In this document: piece by piece, positions 8,844-19,077 of the stretch | How positions within the stretch are numbered: position 1 is the first letter of the stretch | Layout of the letters: the number at the start of each line of letters is the position of its first letter | NCBI RefSeq assembly: GCF_020532555.1 | Contig: NZ_JAJBBR010000014.1 | Span: 1-64,000 of the forward strand | DNA from: Microvirga lenta | GTDB taxonomy: Bacteria; Pseudomonadota; Alphaproteobacteria; Rhizobiales; Beijerinckiaceae | Direction of reading: 5' to 3' | Length of the DNA stretch: 64,000 nucleotides | Position numbers and translations under genes: made by a program | The notes under the pieces: generated by a model | Database searches by the model: none | Seen by the model: the letters and a program-made list of their open reading frames with translations, nothing else | Told to the model about the DNA's origin: nothing

Positions 8844-9584
8844 TTACGCTGCGTTCGCCGGATGATGAGACGCGTGTCCGATGCGCTCGTCGATCTGGCG
8901 GGAGAGGATGGCGGAGAATTCGTCGGCGAAGCCCTCGAGCCGCGACTGCAGCTTGCCGACCTCGCTCTGCAGCTTGTTGTAGGCCAGAACCGCCGGGATG
9001 GCCGCGAACAGGCCGATGGCGGTGGCGAACAGGGCCTCCGCGATGCCGGGCGCCACGACGGCGAGGCTGGTGTTCTTGGAAGCCGCGATGGAGGTGAACG
9101 AGTTCATGATGCCGACCACCGTTCCGAAGAGGCCGATATAGGGTCCGGCGGAGCCGATGGAGGCGAGCACCGTGAGGCGGGAATTGAGCCGCTCCACCTC
9201 ACGCTGGATGGTGACGTCGAGCACCTTGTCGATGCGCTGGGGCAGGCTCTGGAACGAGCGGCCCGAGCCCTCGAAGGAACGCTTCCACTCGCGCATGGCG
9301 GCCACGAAGACCGCCGCGAGGCCGGTGGAGGGGCGGTTCTGGAGCGAGCGGTAGAACTCCTCCAGGGACTGGCCGGACCAGAACACTTCCTCGAAGCGGT
9401 CCATGGCGCGCTTGGTGCGTCCGTAGAGCAGCGTCTTGTCGACGATGATCGCCCAGCACCAGATCGAGGCCGCCAGCAGGCCCACCATGACGAGCTTGAC
9501 GACGAAATGGGCCTGCCAGAACAGGCCGAAGAGAGACATGTCGTGCACCACAGGGGCAGCCTGGGCCACATCAGCCGGATTCAT
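8844..9584 (-). CDS. tolQ: TolQ protein of the Tol-Pal proton-driven motor
   Basis: 246 residues from the ATG giving MNPADVAQAAPVVHDMSLFG. An in-frame ATG further upstream (9623) would leave almost no leader after the candidate promoter, so the shorter form is preferred. Three membrane segments are visible: VVKLVMVGLLAASIWCWAII, LASIGSAGPYIGLFGTVVGI, and the AEALFATAIGLFAAIPAVLAYN region. These are typical of the TolQ/ExbB/MotA family. The GLFGTV and ALFATAIGLFAAIPA motifs line the ion channel. It heads the tolQ-tolR-tolA-tolB operon. Confidence 0.95.
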   Translation of the reverse strand: MNPADVAQAAPVVHDMSLFGLFWQAHFVVKLVMVGLLAASIWCWAIIVDKTLLYGRTKRAMDRFEEVFWSGQSLEEFYRSLQNRPSTGLAAVFVAAMREWKRSFEGSGRSFQSLPQRIDKVLDVTIQREVERLNSRLTVLASIGSAGPYIGLFGTVVGIMNSFTSIAASKNTSLAVVAPGIAEALFATAIGLFAAIPAVLAYNKLQSEVGKLQSRLEGFADEFSAILSRQIDERIGHASHHPANAA

Positions 9585-9633
9585 GATCTCATGTCCTCGC
9601 TCTACGAGCAGCCTTGGAGCCAAGGCTCACCGC

Positions 9634-9661
9634 GCATTAGGAAAATCTTTTTGCGTATCAA
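9634..9661 (-). promoter_or_regulatory. Candidate promoter of the tolQRAB operon
   Basis: On the minus strand TTGATA (9656-9661), a 16-base spacer and TAATGC (9634-9639) precede tolQ. The start point would be near 9627, giving a leader of about 43 bases. This also argues for the tolQ start at 9584. Confidence 0.5.
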
Positions 9662-10009
9662 TGTTCGTTCGCCCCCGAATCTGTCGAAAATAAGGGCGCA
9701 CGGACTTTGGGACGCAGAAGCGCTCCTGCGTTACATGTTAAGCACACAGTAGGGTTAAGGCTTGGTTTAAGCGCCGTTTCGGCACATGGGACAGCATGGC
9801 GCGACCACGCCCCGAACCGCCTGAAAAGGACCGGCTTTCCCGCGATTTCTGGCCTTCGCATGGCCTCTCGAATGCTTTGGACGCCGGTCGGAAATGCGCC
9901 CGGCGCATTCTCTGCCCAGCTTCACGCCATCGCCTTTGCAGCGCGACTCCGTCGCAGCCCGCAGGTCTGCTATAGCCCTCTCCTCCTCTCTCATTCGACC
10001 GACAAGCCC
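9662..10009. other. Divergent intergenic region, tolQ to mannitol dehydrogenase
   Basis: No convincing gene is visible in this stretch. It holds the upstream flank of the tolQ promoter. Between 9736 and 9773 there is a cluster of three TTAA half-sites (TTAA, a 13-base gap, TTAA, an 8-base gap, TTAA). I could not define a promoter for the dehydrogenase with confidence. Confidence 0.4.
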
Positions 10010-11494
<1,485 letters not shown>

Positions 11495-11504
11495 ATTTCG
11501 GAGG

Positions 11505-11949
11505 CTACCCGGCCTCTCCGGTGAGCGCCGCCCGCAGATTGTCGGGGATGCGCACGGCCCGGCCGTCGCGCACGGCGGCCACCATCACATCGGCCGTGAC
11601 GAGCACGTCGTTGCCCCGGCGCACCTCCTGCGCCAGCGTCATCGACGCGCCGCGCATCTCCTTCGGCCGGGTCACGACGGTGAGCACGTCGTCCATGACG
11701 GCGGCGCCCAGGAAATCGATGGTCATCTTCCGGACCACGAAGGCGAGGCCGCCCGTCTCCGCGTGCAGGTCGGACTGGGCCACCTCGACCGCCCGCAGCA
11801 GCTCCGTGCGGCCCCGTTCCAGGAACCGCAGATAGCTGGCGTGATAGACGCGGGCCGAGAAATCCGTGTCCTCGTAATAGACGCGCACGGGCAGCACGTG
11901 GGCGCCGTCCCGCATGGCGCCCGAGAGATGCGGCCAGGAGGCCGTCGCC

Positions 11950-11957
<8 letters not shown>
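11505..11957 (-). CDS. ybgC: Tol-Pal-associated acyl-CoA thioesterase YbgC
   Basis: 150 residues starting [11 protein letters not shown]; the ATG overlaps the ruvB stop (ATGAATGA), implying translational coupling. A hot-dog fold signature is present ([20 protein letters not shown]), with the catalytic Asp in YEDTD and the [12 protein letters not shown] helix. YbgC hydrolyses short-chain or acyl-ACP/CoA thioesters and is usually the first gene of the tol-pal operon. Here a plus-strand gene lies between it and tolQ, and it is expressed as the tail of ruvCAB. Confidence 0.92.
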
Positions 11958-12996
<1,039 letters not shown>

Positions 12997-13094
12997 GGAA
13001 ACGTACCCTTCGGAAGGCTTGGATATGGGCGTCCTGATCTCATACGCCAATCCTTAAAAAGATCAAAACGGGAACGAAAACACCGGGTCGAGCC

Positions 13095-13712
13095 TTACCG
13101 GGCCAACTCCCTTAAGCCCAGCCGGATCAGCGTCTTCGCCTCGGCCTCCTCGCCGGCCTGCTTGAGGGCGGCGGCCACCGCCGCGGAGGCCTGGACCTGG
13201 GGATAGCCGAGATTGACCAGGGCCGAGATCGCGTCCGAGACCGGGACGGGAGCGGTCCTGTCGTCGATGGAATCGGACAGGCGGATGAGGGCCGGGTCCA
13301 CGGTGGAATAGGCCGGGGCCTTGTCCTTGAGTTCCGAGACGATGCGCTGGGCGAGCTTGGGGCCGACGCCGGGGCCGCGGGCGACCGATGCCTTGTCGCC
13401 GGTGGCGATGGCGGTGGCGAGCGCCCCGGGATCGAGCACGGAGAGAATGCCGAGCGCCACCTTCGAGCCCACGCCCTGCACGCTCTGGAGCAGGCGGAAC
13501 CACTCGCGCTCCTGGTCCGAGCGGAAGCCGTAGAGGCGGATCATGTCCTCGCGGACATGGGTCTCGATGGACAGGACCGCCGCCTCTCCGGTCTGGGGCA
13601 GGTTCTGGAGCGTGCGCGAGGAGCAGTGCACGACGTAGCCGACCCCGTGCACGTCGAGGATGACAAAGTCGTCGCCGTAGGAATCCACCACGCCCTTGAG
13701 TTTGCCGATCAC
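13095..13712 (-). CDS. ruvA: Holliday junction DNA-binding protein RuvA
   Basis: 205 residues from the GTG giving the standard N-terminus [13 protein letters not shown], preceded by AAAGGA. A longer in-frame start (13766) would add residues encoded by a dispersed repeat and is rejected. The OB-fold domain I has the [10 protein letters not shown] motif. Helix-hairpin-helix motifs follow ([13 protein letters not shown] and [16 protein letters not shown]). The flexible C-terminal domain III (about 155-205) contacts RuvB. RuvA tetramers hold the Holliday junction. It lies between ruvC and ruvB. Confidence 0.95.
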   Translation of the reverse strand: MIGKLKGVVDSYGDDFVILDVHGVGYVVHCSSRTLQNLPQTGEAAVLSIETHVREDMIRLYGFRSDQEREWFRLLQSVQGVGSKVALGILSVLDPGALATAIATGDKASVARGPGVGPKLAQRIVSELKDKAPAYSTVDPALIRLSDSIDDRTAPVPVSDAISALVNLGYPQVQASAAVAAALKQAGEEAEAKTLIRLGLRELAR

Positions 13713-13729
13713 GGTCCTTTTTCCCTCTC

Positions 13730-13845
13730 CGGCGTCATCCCCGCGAAGGCGGGGACCCATAAACACGAGCGGAGATCCGGAACGGCTCAGGTCGGCGGTT
13801 ATGGGTTCCGGGCTCGGCTACGCCGCCCCGGAATGACATTCGTTG
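13730..13845. repeat. Dispersed intergenic repeat between ruvC and ruvA
   Basis: The element contains the palindrome CCCCGC-GAAG-GCGGGG next to CCCATAAACACGAG. Some 40 bases on there is a second arm, ATGGGTTCCGGGCTCGG...CCCCGGAATGAC. I recognise this layout as an intergenic repeat common in Hyphomicrobiales genomes. It lies within the ruv transcript and would form strong hairpins in the RNA. Copy number in this genome cannot be judged from one window. Confidence 0.65.
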
Positions 13846-13857
13846 TCATGTAACACT

Positions 13858-14358
13858 TTAATAGCTCGCCGCCAAAGCCCGCGCCTTGCGGTGGTGGGCA
13901 TGGGCGATGGCGATGGCGAGCGCGTCCGCCGCGTCGGCTTTCTTGAAGTCGGCCTTGGGCAGCAGGATCTTCACCATGGCCTGCACCTGATCCTTCTCCG
14001 CATGGCCGACACCCACCACGGTCTTCTTGACCTGGTTGGCTCCGTATTCCGCCACCGGGAGGCCATGGAGGGCCGGGACCAGCAGGGACATGGCCCGGGC
14101 CTGACCGAGCTTGAGGGTCGCCTGCGCATCCTTGTTGACGAAGGTCTCCTCGACGGAGACCTCGTCGGGAGTCCAGGTCCTGATCACGTCGGTCAGCCGG
14201 TCGTGGAGCTGCTTGAGCCGCAGCGCCAGGGCCAGGTCGCCGTCCGAGGTCACGACCCCGCAGGCGACGAAGGAGAGCTTGGTCCCCTCGACCGTGATGA
14301 CGCCCCAGCCCGTGTTGCGCAGGCCGGGATCGAGGCCGAGGATGCGGACGCGTTCCAT
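13858..14358 (-). CDS. ruvC: Crossover junction endodeoxyribonuclease RuvC
   Basis: 166 residues. The RNase H-like fold has four acidic catalytic residues at the expected spacing: Asp10 (LGLDPG), Glu70 (SVEETF), and Asp142 and Asp145 ([10 protein letters not shown]). RuvC is the resolvase that nicks Holliday junctions bound by RuvAB. It is the first gene of ruvC-ruvA-ruvB-ybgC, downstream of yebC, the common alphaproteobacterial order. Confidence 0.96.
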   Translation of the reverse strand: MERVRILGLDPGLRNTGWGVITVEGTKLSFVACGVVTSDGDLALALRLKQLHDRLTDVIRTWTPDEVSVEETFVNKDAQATLKLGQARAMSLLVPALHGLPVAEYGANQVKKTVVGVGHAEKDQVQAMVKILLPKADFKKADAADALAIAIAHAHHRKARALAASY

Positions 14359-14394
14359 GATACTTCCTCAAGCCAGCTATCTGGCACCGACTGG

Positions 14395-14501
14395 CTCTCC
14401 TCCCCCTTGTGGGGAGGAGGTGGAGGTGGGGGTGTGAGCGATAGCCTATGAAGGTCCGGCGCCAACACCCCCACCCTGGCCCTTCCCACAAGGGGGAGGG
14501 A
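14395..14501. repeat. Repeat element, copy 1 (inverted pair)
   Basis: Bases 14395-14434 (CTCTCCTCCCCCTTGTGGGG...) match 34104-34143 at 39 of 40 positions. A reverse-oriented relative of the same unit (CACCCCCACCC...AAGGGGGAGGG) lies at 14466-14501, so the copy can fold into a long hairpin. It occupies the yebC-ruvC gap. I infer a mobile-origin or REP-like dispersed element. Confidence 0.7.
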
Positions 14502-14522
14502 AAAGACGCGGCGCTTGTCCGA

Positions 14523-15269
14523 CTATCCCGCCATCTTCTGCATGAGCTGTTCGGAAAGCTCGAAATTGCCGTAGACGTTCTGGACGTCGTCATGCTCCTC
14601 GAGGGTCTCCATGAGGCGCATCAGCTTCTCGCCCGCCTCGTCGTCGACCGCGACCGGAGTCTGGGGCTTCCAGACGAGCTTGGAGGCCCGCGGCTCCCCG
14701 AACTTCTCCTCCAGCGCCTTGGTCACCTCGTTGAGGGTGGTCTGCTCGCAATAGACCTCGTGGCCGTTCTCGGAGGACACCACGTCGTCGGCGCCGGCCT
14801 CGATGGCGGCTTCCAGCATGGCGTCGGCATCGGCGGCCTCGGGCGCGAACTCCACCAGGCCGACCCGGTCGAACATGAACGAGACCGCGCCCGTCTCGGC
14901 GAGGTTGCCGCCGCTCTTGGTGAAGTAGGAGCGGATGTCCGAGGCCGTGCGGTTGCGGTTGTCGGTCATGGCCTCGACGATGATGGCGGCGCCGCCGGGG
15001 CCGTAGCCCTCGTAGCGGATCTCCTCGTAGTTCTCGCCCTCGGCGCTGGACGCCTTGTTGATGGCGCGCTGGATGTTGTCCTTGGGCATGTTCTCGGCCC
15101 GGGCCGCCAGGATGGCGGCGCGCAGGCGGGGATTCATGTTCGGGTCGGGCGTGCCCATCTTCGCCGCCACGGTGATTTCGCGGGCGAGCTTCGAGAACAG
15201 CTTGGAGCGCATCGCATCCTGGCGCCCCTTGCGGTGCATGATGTTCTTGAACTGTGAATGTCCGGCCAT
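14523..15269 (-). CDS. YebC/PmpR-family regulator
   Basis: 248 residues from the ATG giving the standard start [19 protein letters not shown]. The three-domain YebC fold is clear, including [25 protein letters not shown] and [22 protein letters not shown]. YebC-type proteins have been described as transcriptional regulators. More recent work links family members to ribosomes stalled at proline-rich stretches. The gene sits just upstream of ruvC, as in many bacteria. Confidence 0.93.
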   Translation of the reverse strand: MAGHSQFKNIMHRKGRQDAMRSKLFSKLAREITVAAKMGTPDPNMNPRLRAAILAARAENMPKDNIQRAINKASSAEGENYEEIRYEGYGPGGAAIIVEAMTDNRNRTASDIRSYFTKSGGNLAETGAVSFMFDRVGLVEFAPEAADADAMLEAAIEAGADDVVSSENGHEVYCEQTTLNEVTKALEEKFGEPRASKLVWKPQTPVAVDDEAGEKLMRLMETLEEHDDVQNVYGNFELSEQLMQKMAG

Positions 15270-15445
15270 GGGGCCTCCGCTATGCGCGACCGAGAGCGCC
15301 TTGGCGACCAAGGGCCCGTCAGGCCGCGGAATGTTGATGGCGAAGCGGTGCCCTTAGGGAAGGGTCCCGCTCCCGATTTCTTCCGCTGCATGGTCCGAAA
15401 ACGGCGAACCGGCGTCCACGGCGCCCGGACATGCTTCCGAGCGGG

Positions 15446-15474
15446 CTTATAAAACGCAGTTGCGTCCGAGGCAA
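15446..15474 (-). promoter_or_regulatory. Candidate promoter for yebC (and possibly ruvCAB)
   Basis: On the minus strand TTGCCT (15469-15474), a 17-base spacer and TATAAG (15446-15451) form a good sigma-70-type promoter. Transcription would start near 15439, giving a leader of about 170 bases before yebC. The GAGGC-TTT-GCCTC mini-hairpin after exoD overlaps its -35 end. Confidence 0.5.
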
Positions 15475-15492
15475 AGCCTCTTCACGGCCGGA

Positions 15493-16173
15493 TCAGAACC
15501 CGAGCCAGGAGAAGCCGCCCGTGATCGCCGCCTGGACTAGGTGGTAGGAGGCTCCCAGGATCGTCGCCGTGTAGGCCAGGCCGGCGAGGCCCAGAAGATA
15601 GCCGCCGATCAGGAGATAGCCGTCCTCCTCCATCACCGCGATGGACACGATGACGAGGGCGATGGAGGGCGGGAAATTGGTGCCCGGGAACGGAATCAGC
15701 ACCGAGAGGGCCGCCAGGAAGGCGAAAAGGCCGACCATCCGGTCGCCGACGGTGCCGAAGAGTTGCGTCAGCCGCGGCTTGCACCAGCTCTCCAGCCAGC
15801 GGAGCCTGGGCTCGGCGATGTCGATCAGGCGCTTGAACTTGGAGAGAGAAATGGTCCGCCGCCGGATGAAGCCCGGCAGCCACGGATGCTTGTGCCCCAG
15901 CATCATCTGGATGCCGAAGATGAGGACCGGGGTTCCGACGACGCCCGCGACCCCCGGCGGGGCCGGCACGCAGTTCGGCAGGCTGAACAGGATCAGCACG
16001 AAGCCGAAGGCGCGTTCGCCGAACGCCTCGATGATCTCCCCGATGGAGATGGTCTCCCCCTTGGCGGAGGTGATCACGGCCCGCAGGACGTCGGATGCGC
16101 TCTTGTGCTCCAGCGCCTCCGGCACCGTTGCCCCCACATCCCGATAAAGGCGCTTCTTATGCTCGATATCCAC
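15493..16173 (-). CDS. Exopolysaccharide synthesis protein ExoD
   Basis: 226 residues from a GTG with GGAGG at 6-base spacing; a longer frame open to 16221 is less likely. It is a membrane protein with the ExoD-family core GFVLILFSLPNCVPAPPGVA and later helices (VGLFAFLAALSVLIPFPG, IGGYLLGLAGLAYTATILG). In Sinorhizobium, exoD affects exopolysaccharide production, alkali tolerance and nodule invasion; the molecular activity is not known. It is cotranscribed or nearly so with the phosphodiesterase gene 72 bases upstream. Confidence 0.85.
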   Translation of the reverse strand: MDIEHKKRLYRDVGATVPEALEHKSASDVLRAVITSAKGETISIGEIIEAFGERAFGFVLILFSLPNCVPAPPGVAGVVGTPVLIFGIQMMLGHKHPWLPGFIRRRTISLSKFKRLIDIAEPRLRWLESWCKPRLTQLFGTVGDRMVGLFAFLAALSVLIPFPGTNFPPSIALVIVSIAVMEEDGYLLIGGYLLGLAGLAYTATILGASYHLVQAAITGGFSWLGF

Positions 16174-16245
16174 CTTGGTCCTCCGTGACAGGACAGATGG
16201 GGATGTTTTGCGGCCCGCCAAGAGAGCCGAGGCTGCAGGGTTCCG

Positions 16246-17067
16246 TCAGTCCCAGAAACGGGGCCAGGATTCCTCCAGGTGCGGCCCGATCCTGAGGGCC
16301 GCGACCCGCACGGCGAGCCCGGTCCGGTCGTCGGTCTCGACCGCGATTCCCGACAGGGTGCCCTCCCCCAGGGCCGGCTCCATCCGGGGCCCCGGCGTCT
16401 TCTGGAGAAAGCGGCGGATCGATTCCTCCTTCTGCATGCCGAGCACGGAATCGTAATCGCCGCACATGCCCGCGTCCGACATGTAGGCGGTGCCGCCCGC
16501 CAGGACCCGGTGGTCGGCGGTCGGCACATGGGTGTGGGTGCCCACCACGAGGCTGGCGCGCCCGTCGAGATGGTGGCCCATGGCCTCCTTCTCGCTCGTG
16601 GCCTCCGCATGGACGTCCACGATCACCGCATCGGCCACCTGGCCCATGGGGCAGGCGTCGAGCTCCCGGTCAACCGCCGCGAAGGGATCGTCGAGAGCAT
16701 CCATGTAGAGGCGGCCCATGACGTTGACGACGAGGACCCGGTGGCCGGAACGGGTGTCGATGAGGTTCGCGCCGCGGCCCGGCGTGCCCGGCGGATAGTT
16801 GACCGGCCGCAGGAGCCGCTGCTGGCGCTCGATGAACACCAGGGTCTCGCGCTGGTCCCAGCTGTGGTTGCCGAGCGTCACCGCGTCCGCGCCCGCGTTC
16901 AGCAGGTCGTCGCAGATCGCCTCCGTGATGCCGAAGCCGCCGGCCGAGTTCTCGCCGTTGATGACGACGCAATCGAGGCTCCAGCGCTCGCGCAAGGCGG
17001 GCAGGCGCTCGACCACCACGTTGCGGCCGGCCCGTCCGACCACGTCGCCGAGGAAGAGAAGACGCAT
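16246..17067 (-). CDS. YmdB-type metallophosphoesterase (TIGR00282)
   Basis: 273 residues. The metal-binding motifs of the calcineurin-like fold are clear: FLGDVVGRAGR, VINGENSAGG, TLGNHSWDQ, and VVGTHTHVPTAD near residue 180. Bacillus YmdB is a 2',3'- and 3',5'-cyclic nucleotide phosphodiesterase affecting biofilm and motility decisions. In alphaproteobacteria the role is untested. The gene follows the 5-formyl-THF cyclo-ligase gene by 15 bases on the same strand, suggesting one transcript from the zapA/6S region. Confidence 0.88.
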   Translation of the reverse strand: MRLLFLGDVVGRAGRNVVVERLPALRERWSLDCVVINGENSAGGFGITEAICDDLLNAGADAVTLGNHSWDQRETLVFIERQQRLLRPVNYPPGTPGRGANLIDTRSGHRVLVVNVMGRLYMDALDDPFAAVDRELDACPMGQVADAVIVDVHAEATSEKEAMGHHLDGRASLVVGTHTHVPTADHRVLAGGTAYMSDAGMCGDYDSVLGMQKEESIRRFLQKTPGPRMEPALGEGTLSGIAVETDDRTGLAVRVAALRIGPHLEESWPRFWD

Positions 17068-17082
17068 GGGAAGTCCTTGTAC

Positions 17083-17658
17083 TCAGGTCCGAATGAGTTC
17101 GGACTCCGTCACGATCAGGTCGAGCAGCCGGTCGTGGGGTTCGATCGGAACCTGCTCGATTTCCTGAACGGCATAGGCGAGGCCGACGGTCAAGATGGGA
17201 TGCTGGTTTTCGAGCGCCGCGATGGCCCGGTCGAAATGGCCCTTGCCGTAGCCGATGCGCCCGCCGCGCCGGTCGAAGGCCACGAGCGGCACGAGGAGGG
17301 CCTGCGGAAAGCACTCGGGCGCGTCCGGCCCGGGCTCGCGCACGCCGAAGCCGCCCTTCACCAGCACGTCGCCGGGCTGCCAGAGGCGGAAACTCAGATG
17401 GGGATGGAGGATCTGCGAGAGGGCCACGTCCTGCCCGCGGGCGACGAGCGCCTCCATGAGCGGGCGCGTATCGACCTCGCTGCGGATGGGCCAGTAGGCG
17501 CCGACGGGGTTCCGTTCGCGCAGGTCCGGAAGAGCCAGGACCTGCCCGGCGATGCGCTCGGCCGCCTGTCTGCGGAAGTCCTTGTCCAGGCCGTCGCGGC
17601 GGGCGAAGCCTTCGCTGCGAAGCTGGTCCTTGAACGCGGGAAGAGACGAAGAAGACAT
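17083..17658 (-). CDS. 5-formyltetrahydrofolate cyclo-ligase
   Basis: 191 residues from the ATG giving MSSSSLPAFKDQLR. Family motifs are visible: AYWPIRSEVDTRPLMEAL, LLVPLVAFDRRGGRIGYGKGHFDRAI (the RxGYGxGxYD-type ATP/substrate loop), and VGLAYAVQEIEQVPIEPHDRLLD. It converts 5-formyl-THF to 5,10-methenyl-THF with ATP. In many proteobacteria it lies immediately downstream of the 6S RNA gene, as it does here. Confidence 0.92.
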   Translation of the reverse strand: MSSSSLPAFKDQLRSEGFARRDGLDKDFRRQAAERIAGQVLALPDLRERNPVGAYWPIRSEVDTRPLMEALVARGQDVALSQILHPHLSFRLWQPGDVLVKGGFGVREPGPDAPECFPQALLVPLVAFDRRGGRIGYGKGHFDRAIAALENQHPILTVGLAYAVQEIEQVPIEPHDRLLDLIVTESELIRT

Positions 17659-17689
17659 GAAGTGCGGAGCCACAAAAGCCGTCGGAGAA

Positions 17690-17850
17690 GCGATCCCGGG
17701 AACCTACAAAGTAGGTGGGCGCCGTATGTCCCGGTCCAGGGACCGGGTCAGGGACAGCTCCCTTCAGGATCGATAAGGCCCCGGGGAAATGAACTCCAGA
17801 CGCGCCCCGCAGCCCCGCCTTTCCTATGTAGGGACGATAGGGGCCGGGGG
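17690..17850 (-). ncRNA. ssrS: Probable 6S RNA (ssrS)
   Basis: This stretch lies between zapA and the 5-formyl-THF cyclo-ligase gene, the conserved location of 6S RNA. On the minus strand it holds AGGGA-GCTG-TCCCT, a perfect 8-bp hairpin CCCGGTCC-CT-GGACCGGG, and a 3' hairpin CCTAC-TTT-GTAGG followed by TTCCCGGGATC. The long-range pair GGGCGC...GCGCCC would give the rod shape. 6S RNA sequesters sigma-70 RNA polymerase. The ends are approximate, and the call rests mainly on synteny plus foldability. Confidence 0.62.
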
Positions 17851-18003
17851 GAAGGGGAAAGTTGGGCGTGTGGCGAAAAGAAACCCCTCAAGAGACCTCA
17901 ACTCCATGATCCTTCTACGGAACGGATCTACCGCTTGTAAGCCATCGCTCTCTCGTGTTTCATTGCCCAATTGATACATCGGAACATATCTAAGGCCATA
18001 GAA

Positions 18004-18192
18004 ATGAATTGGCGCGACTATTTTCTGATTGCTGCCATTGCCTTGTGCTGGGCGGCTTACCTATTCGGCCTTGACTACGTTCCAGGCTGGCAAGGATTTG
18101 GTCGTGGCCTCGCTATTGGCTCTCTTGCGGTCGCCGGTCTTCTGGTTGGACGCATCGTCCGGCGATACTCAGGCTCACATACGCCTCACTGA
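18004..18192 (+). CDS. Small hypothetical membrane protein (62 residues)
   Basis: The frame starts MNWRDYFLIAAIALCWAAYL, with AAGG about 9 bases upstream. It has two hydrophobic segments (about 7-22 and 36-50) and ends in a basic, His-containing tail. It is antisense-oriented to the surrounding zapA-6S-folate genes, and its DNA is visibly more AT-rich than its neighbours. I do not recognise a family. It could be a young or horizontally acquired gene, or a chance frame. Confidence 0.4.
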   Translation: MNWRDYFLIAAIALCWAAYLFGLDYVPGWQGFGRGLAIGSLAVAGLLVGRIVRRYSGSHTPH

Positions 18193-18204
18193 GACCCATC
18201 TGCC

Positions 18205-18573
18205 TCACTCCTGCACCGGCGCGTTGAGGCTGCGGGCGAGGCGCTCGATCCGCTCGGTCACCCGCTGGATGCTCTCGGCGAAACGGGCCTCGGCGACCTG
18301 GATCCGGTGGTCTCCGGCCGAGTAGAACCGCTTCATCTCGTCCATCTCCCGCTCCAGGGAGACGATGCGCTTCTTCGCCTCGGACAGCTCGTCGGCGAGG
18401 GTGATGGCCGCCATGACGTGCAGGCGCATGTCGCCGATCTCGCCGGCGGCGGCGCGCATCTCCTCGATCCGGGCGTCGAAGGAGGCCGCGAGGCCTTCGA
18501 GATGCTGCTCCTCCCCGTCGGCGCAGGCCATGCGGTAGGTCTTGCCGGCGATCGTCACCGTCACCTGGGACAT
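18205..18573 (-). CDS. zapA: Cell division protein ZapA
   Basis: 122 residues. The ZapA N-terminal beta-strand domain (VTVTIAGKTYRMACADGEEQHLEGLA) is followed by a long helix with MRLHVMAAITLADELSEAK and a coiled coil to about residue 110. ZapA bundles FtsZ protofilaments at midcell. Its start lies one base from the stop of the upstream DUF4164 gene, suggesting coupling. Downstream on the same strand come 6S RNA and the folate gene. Confidence 0.92.
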   Translation of the reverse strand: MSQVTVTIAGKTYRMACADGEEQHLEGLAASFDARIEEMRAAAGEIGDMRLHVMAAITLADELSEAKKRIVSLEREMDEMKRFYSAGDHRIQVAEARFAESIQRVTERIERLARSLNAPVQE

Positions 18574-18574
18574 G

Positions 18575-18868
18575 TCAGCCCTCCTCCGGCTCGAGCTGCC
18601 CCGCCTGGGCGAGCACGCTCTGCACGGCGCCGATGGCCTGGCGCACGCGCCGGCTGACGTCGTCGGTGGCCGCCTCGAAGCGGTGCAGGCGCGTCAGGGC
18701 GCTGTCGAGCTCCACGGCGAGACGGGCGCGGTCGTCCTGCATGAGCTGAAGCTCCGTCTCCAGGTCGCCGCGGCGGCGGTCGGCATCGAGCCGGCGGGAG
18801 ACCGAGGCCTCCAGCAGGCCGAGGGCCATCTCCAGCCGTTTCATCGCATCGTCGAGGGTGGGGCTCAT
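18575..18868 (-). CDS. DUF4164 coiled-coil protein
   Basis: 97 residues from the ATG giving MSPTLDDAMKRLEMALGLLE. It is almost entirely alpha-helical with a predicted coiled coil (ETELQLMQDDRARLAVELDSALTRL). DUF4164 members are small alphaproteobacterial proteins next to zapA. The coupled arrangement suggests a ZapA- or divisome-linked role (compare ZapB), but this is inference from context. Confidence 0.8.
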   Translation of the reverse strand: MSPTLDDAMKRLEMALGLLEASVSRRLDADRRRGDLETELQLMQDDRARLAVELDSALTRLHRFEAATDDVSRRVRQAIGAVQSVLAQAGQLEPEEG

Positions 18869-18895
18869 CGCATCATCCGGGATTCGACACGACAC

Positions 18896-18942
18896 TAGAG
18901 CCTGATCGGCGAAAGTGGAAACCGGTTTTGCGCCCGATCGCG
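18896..18942. repeat. Short imperfect palindromic repeat upstream of tkt
   Basis: TAGAGCCTGATCGG-CGAAAGTGGAAACCGGTTTTGCG-CCCGATCG has 6-bp terminal arms GATCGG/CCGATC and a central AGTGGAAACCGGTTTT. It resembles intergenic repeats common in Hyphomicrobiales (AGAGCATGATC...AGTGG-ACCGGTTTT type). It sits in the divergent region between the DUF4164 gene and tkt. Confidence 0.55.
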
Positions 18943-19077
18943 CCCCGGGCCCGGGCCCGGACGGCGACGCTCCCTTGGGATTTAAGCCGTCGGAGCCTTT
19001 GACTCGCCCCTGCCCCGTGTTAAGGAGCCGCACGCTTTTGGAAGGGCCCGCCCCTCAGAGGGCCGCCCGCAAGATTT

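Noticed and set aside
9736..9773. Cluster of TTAA half-sites as a CtrA-controlled promoter of tolQ or the dehydrogenase
   Set aside because: The spacings between half-sites are 13 and 8 bases, not 7, so no true TTAA-N7-TTAA box is formed.
12997..13050. Longer RuvB beginning at the TTG at 13050
   Set aside because: The AAGGA there is too close to the TTG. The TTG at 12996 has GAAGGG at normal spacing and gives the family-typical N-terminus.
13713..13766. N-terminal extension of RuvA
   Set aside because: The added residues are encoded by a dispersed repeat, and the GTG at 13712 restores the standard MIGKLKG start.
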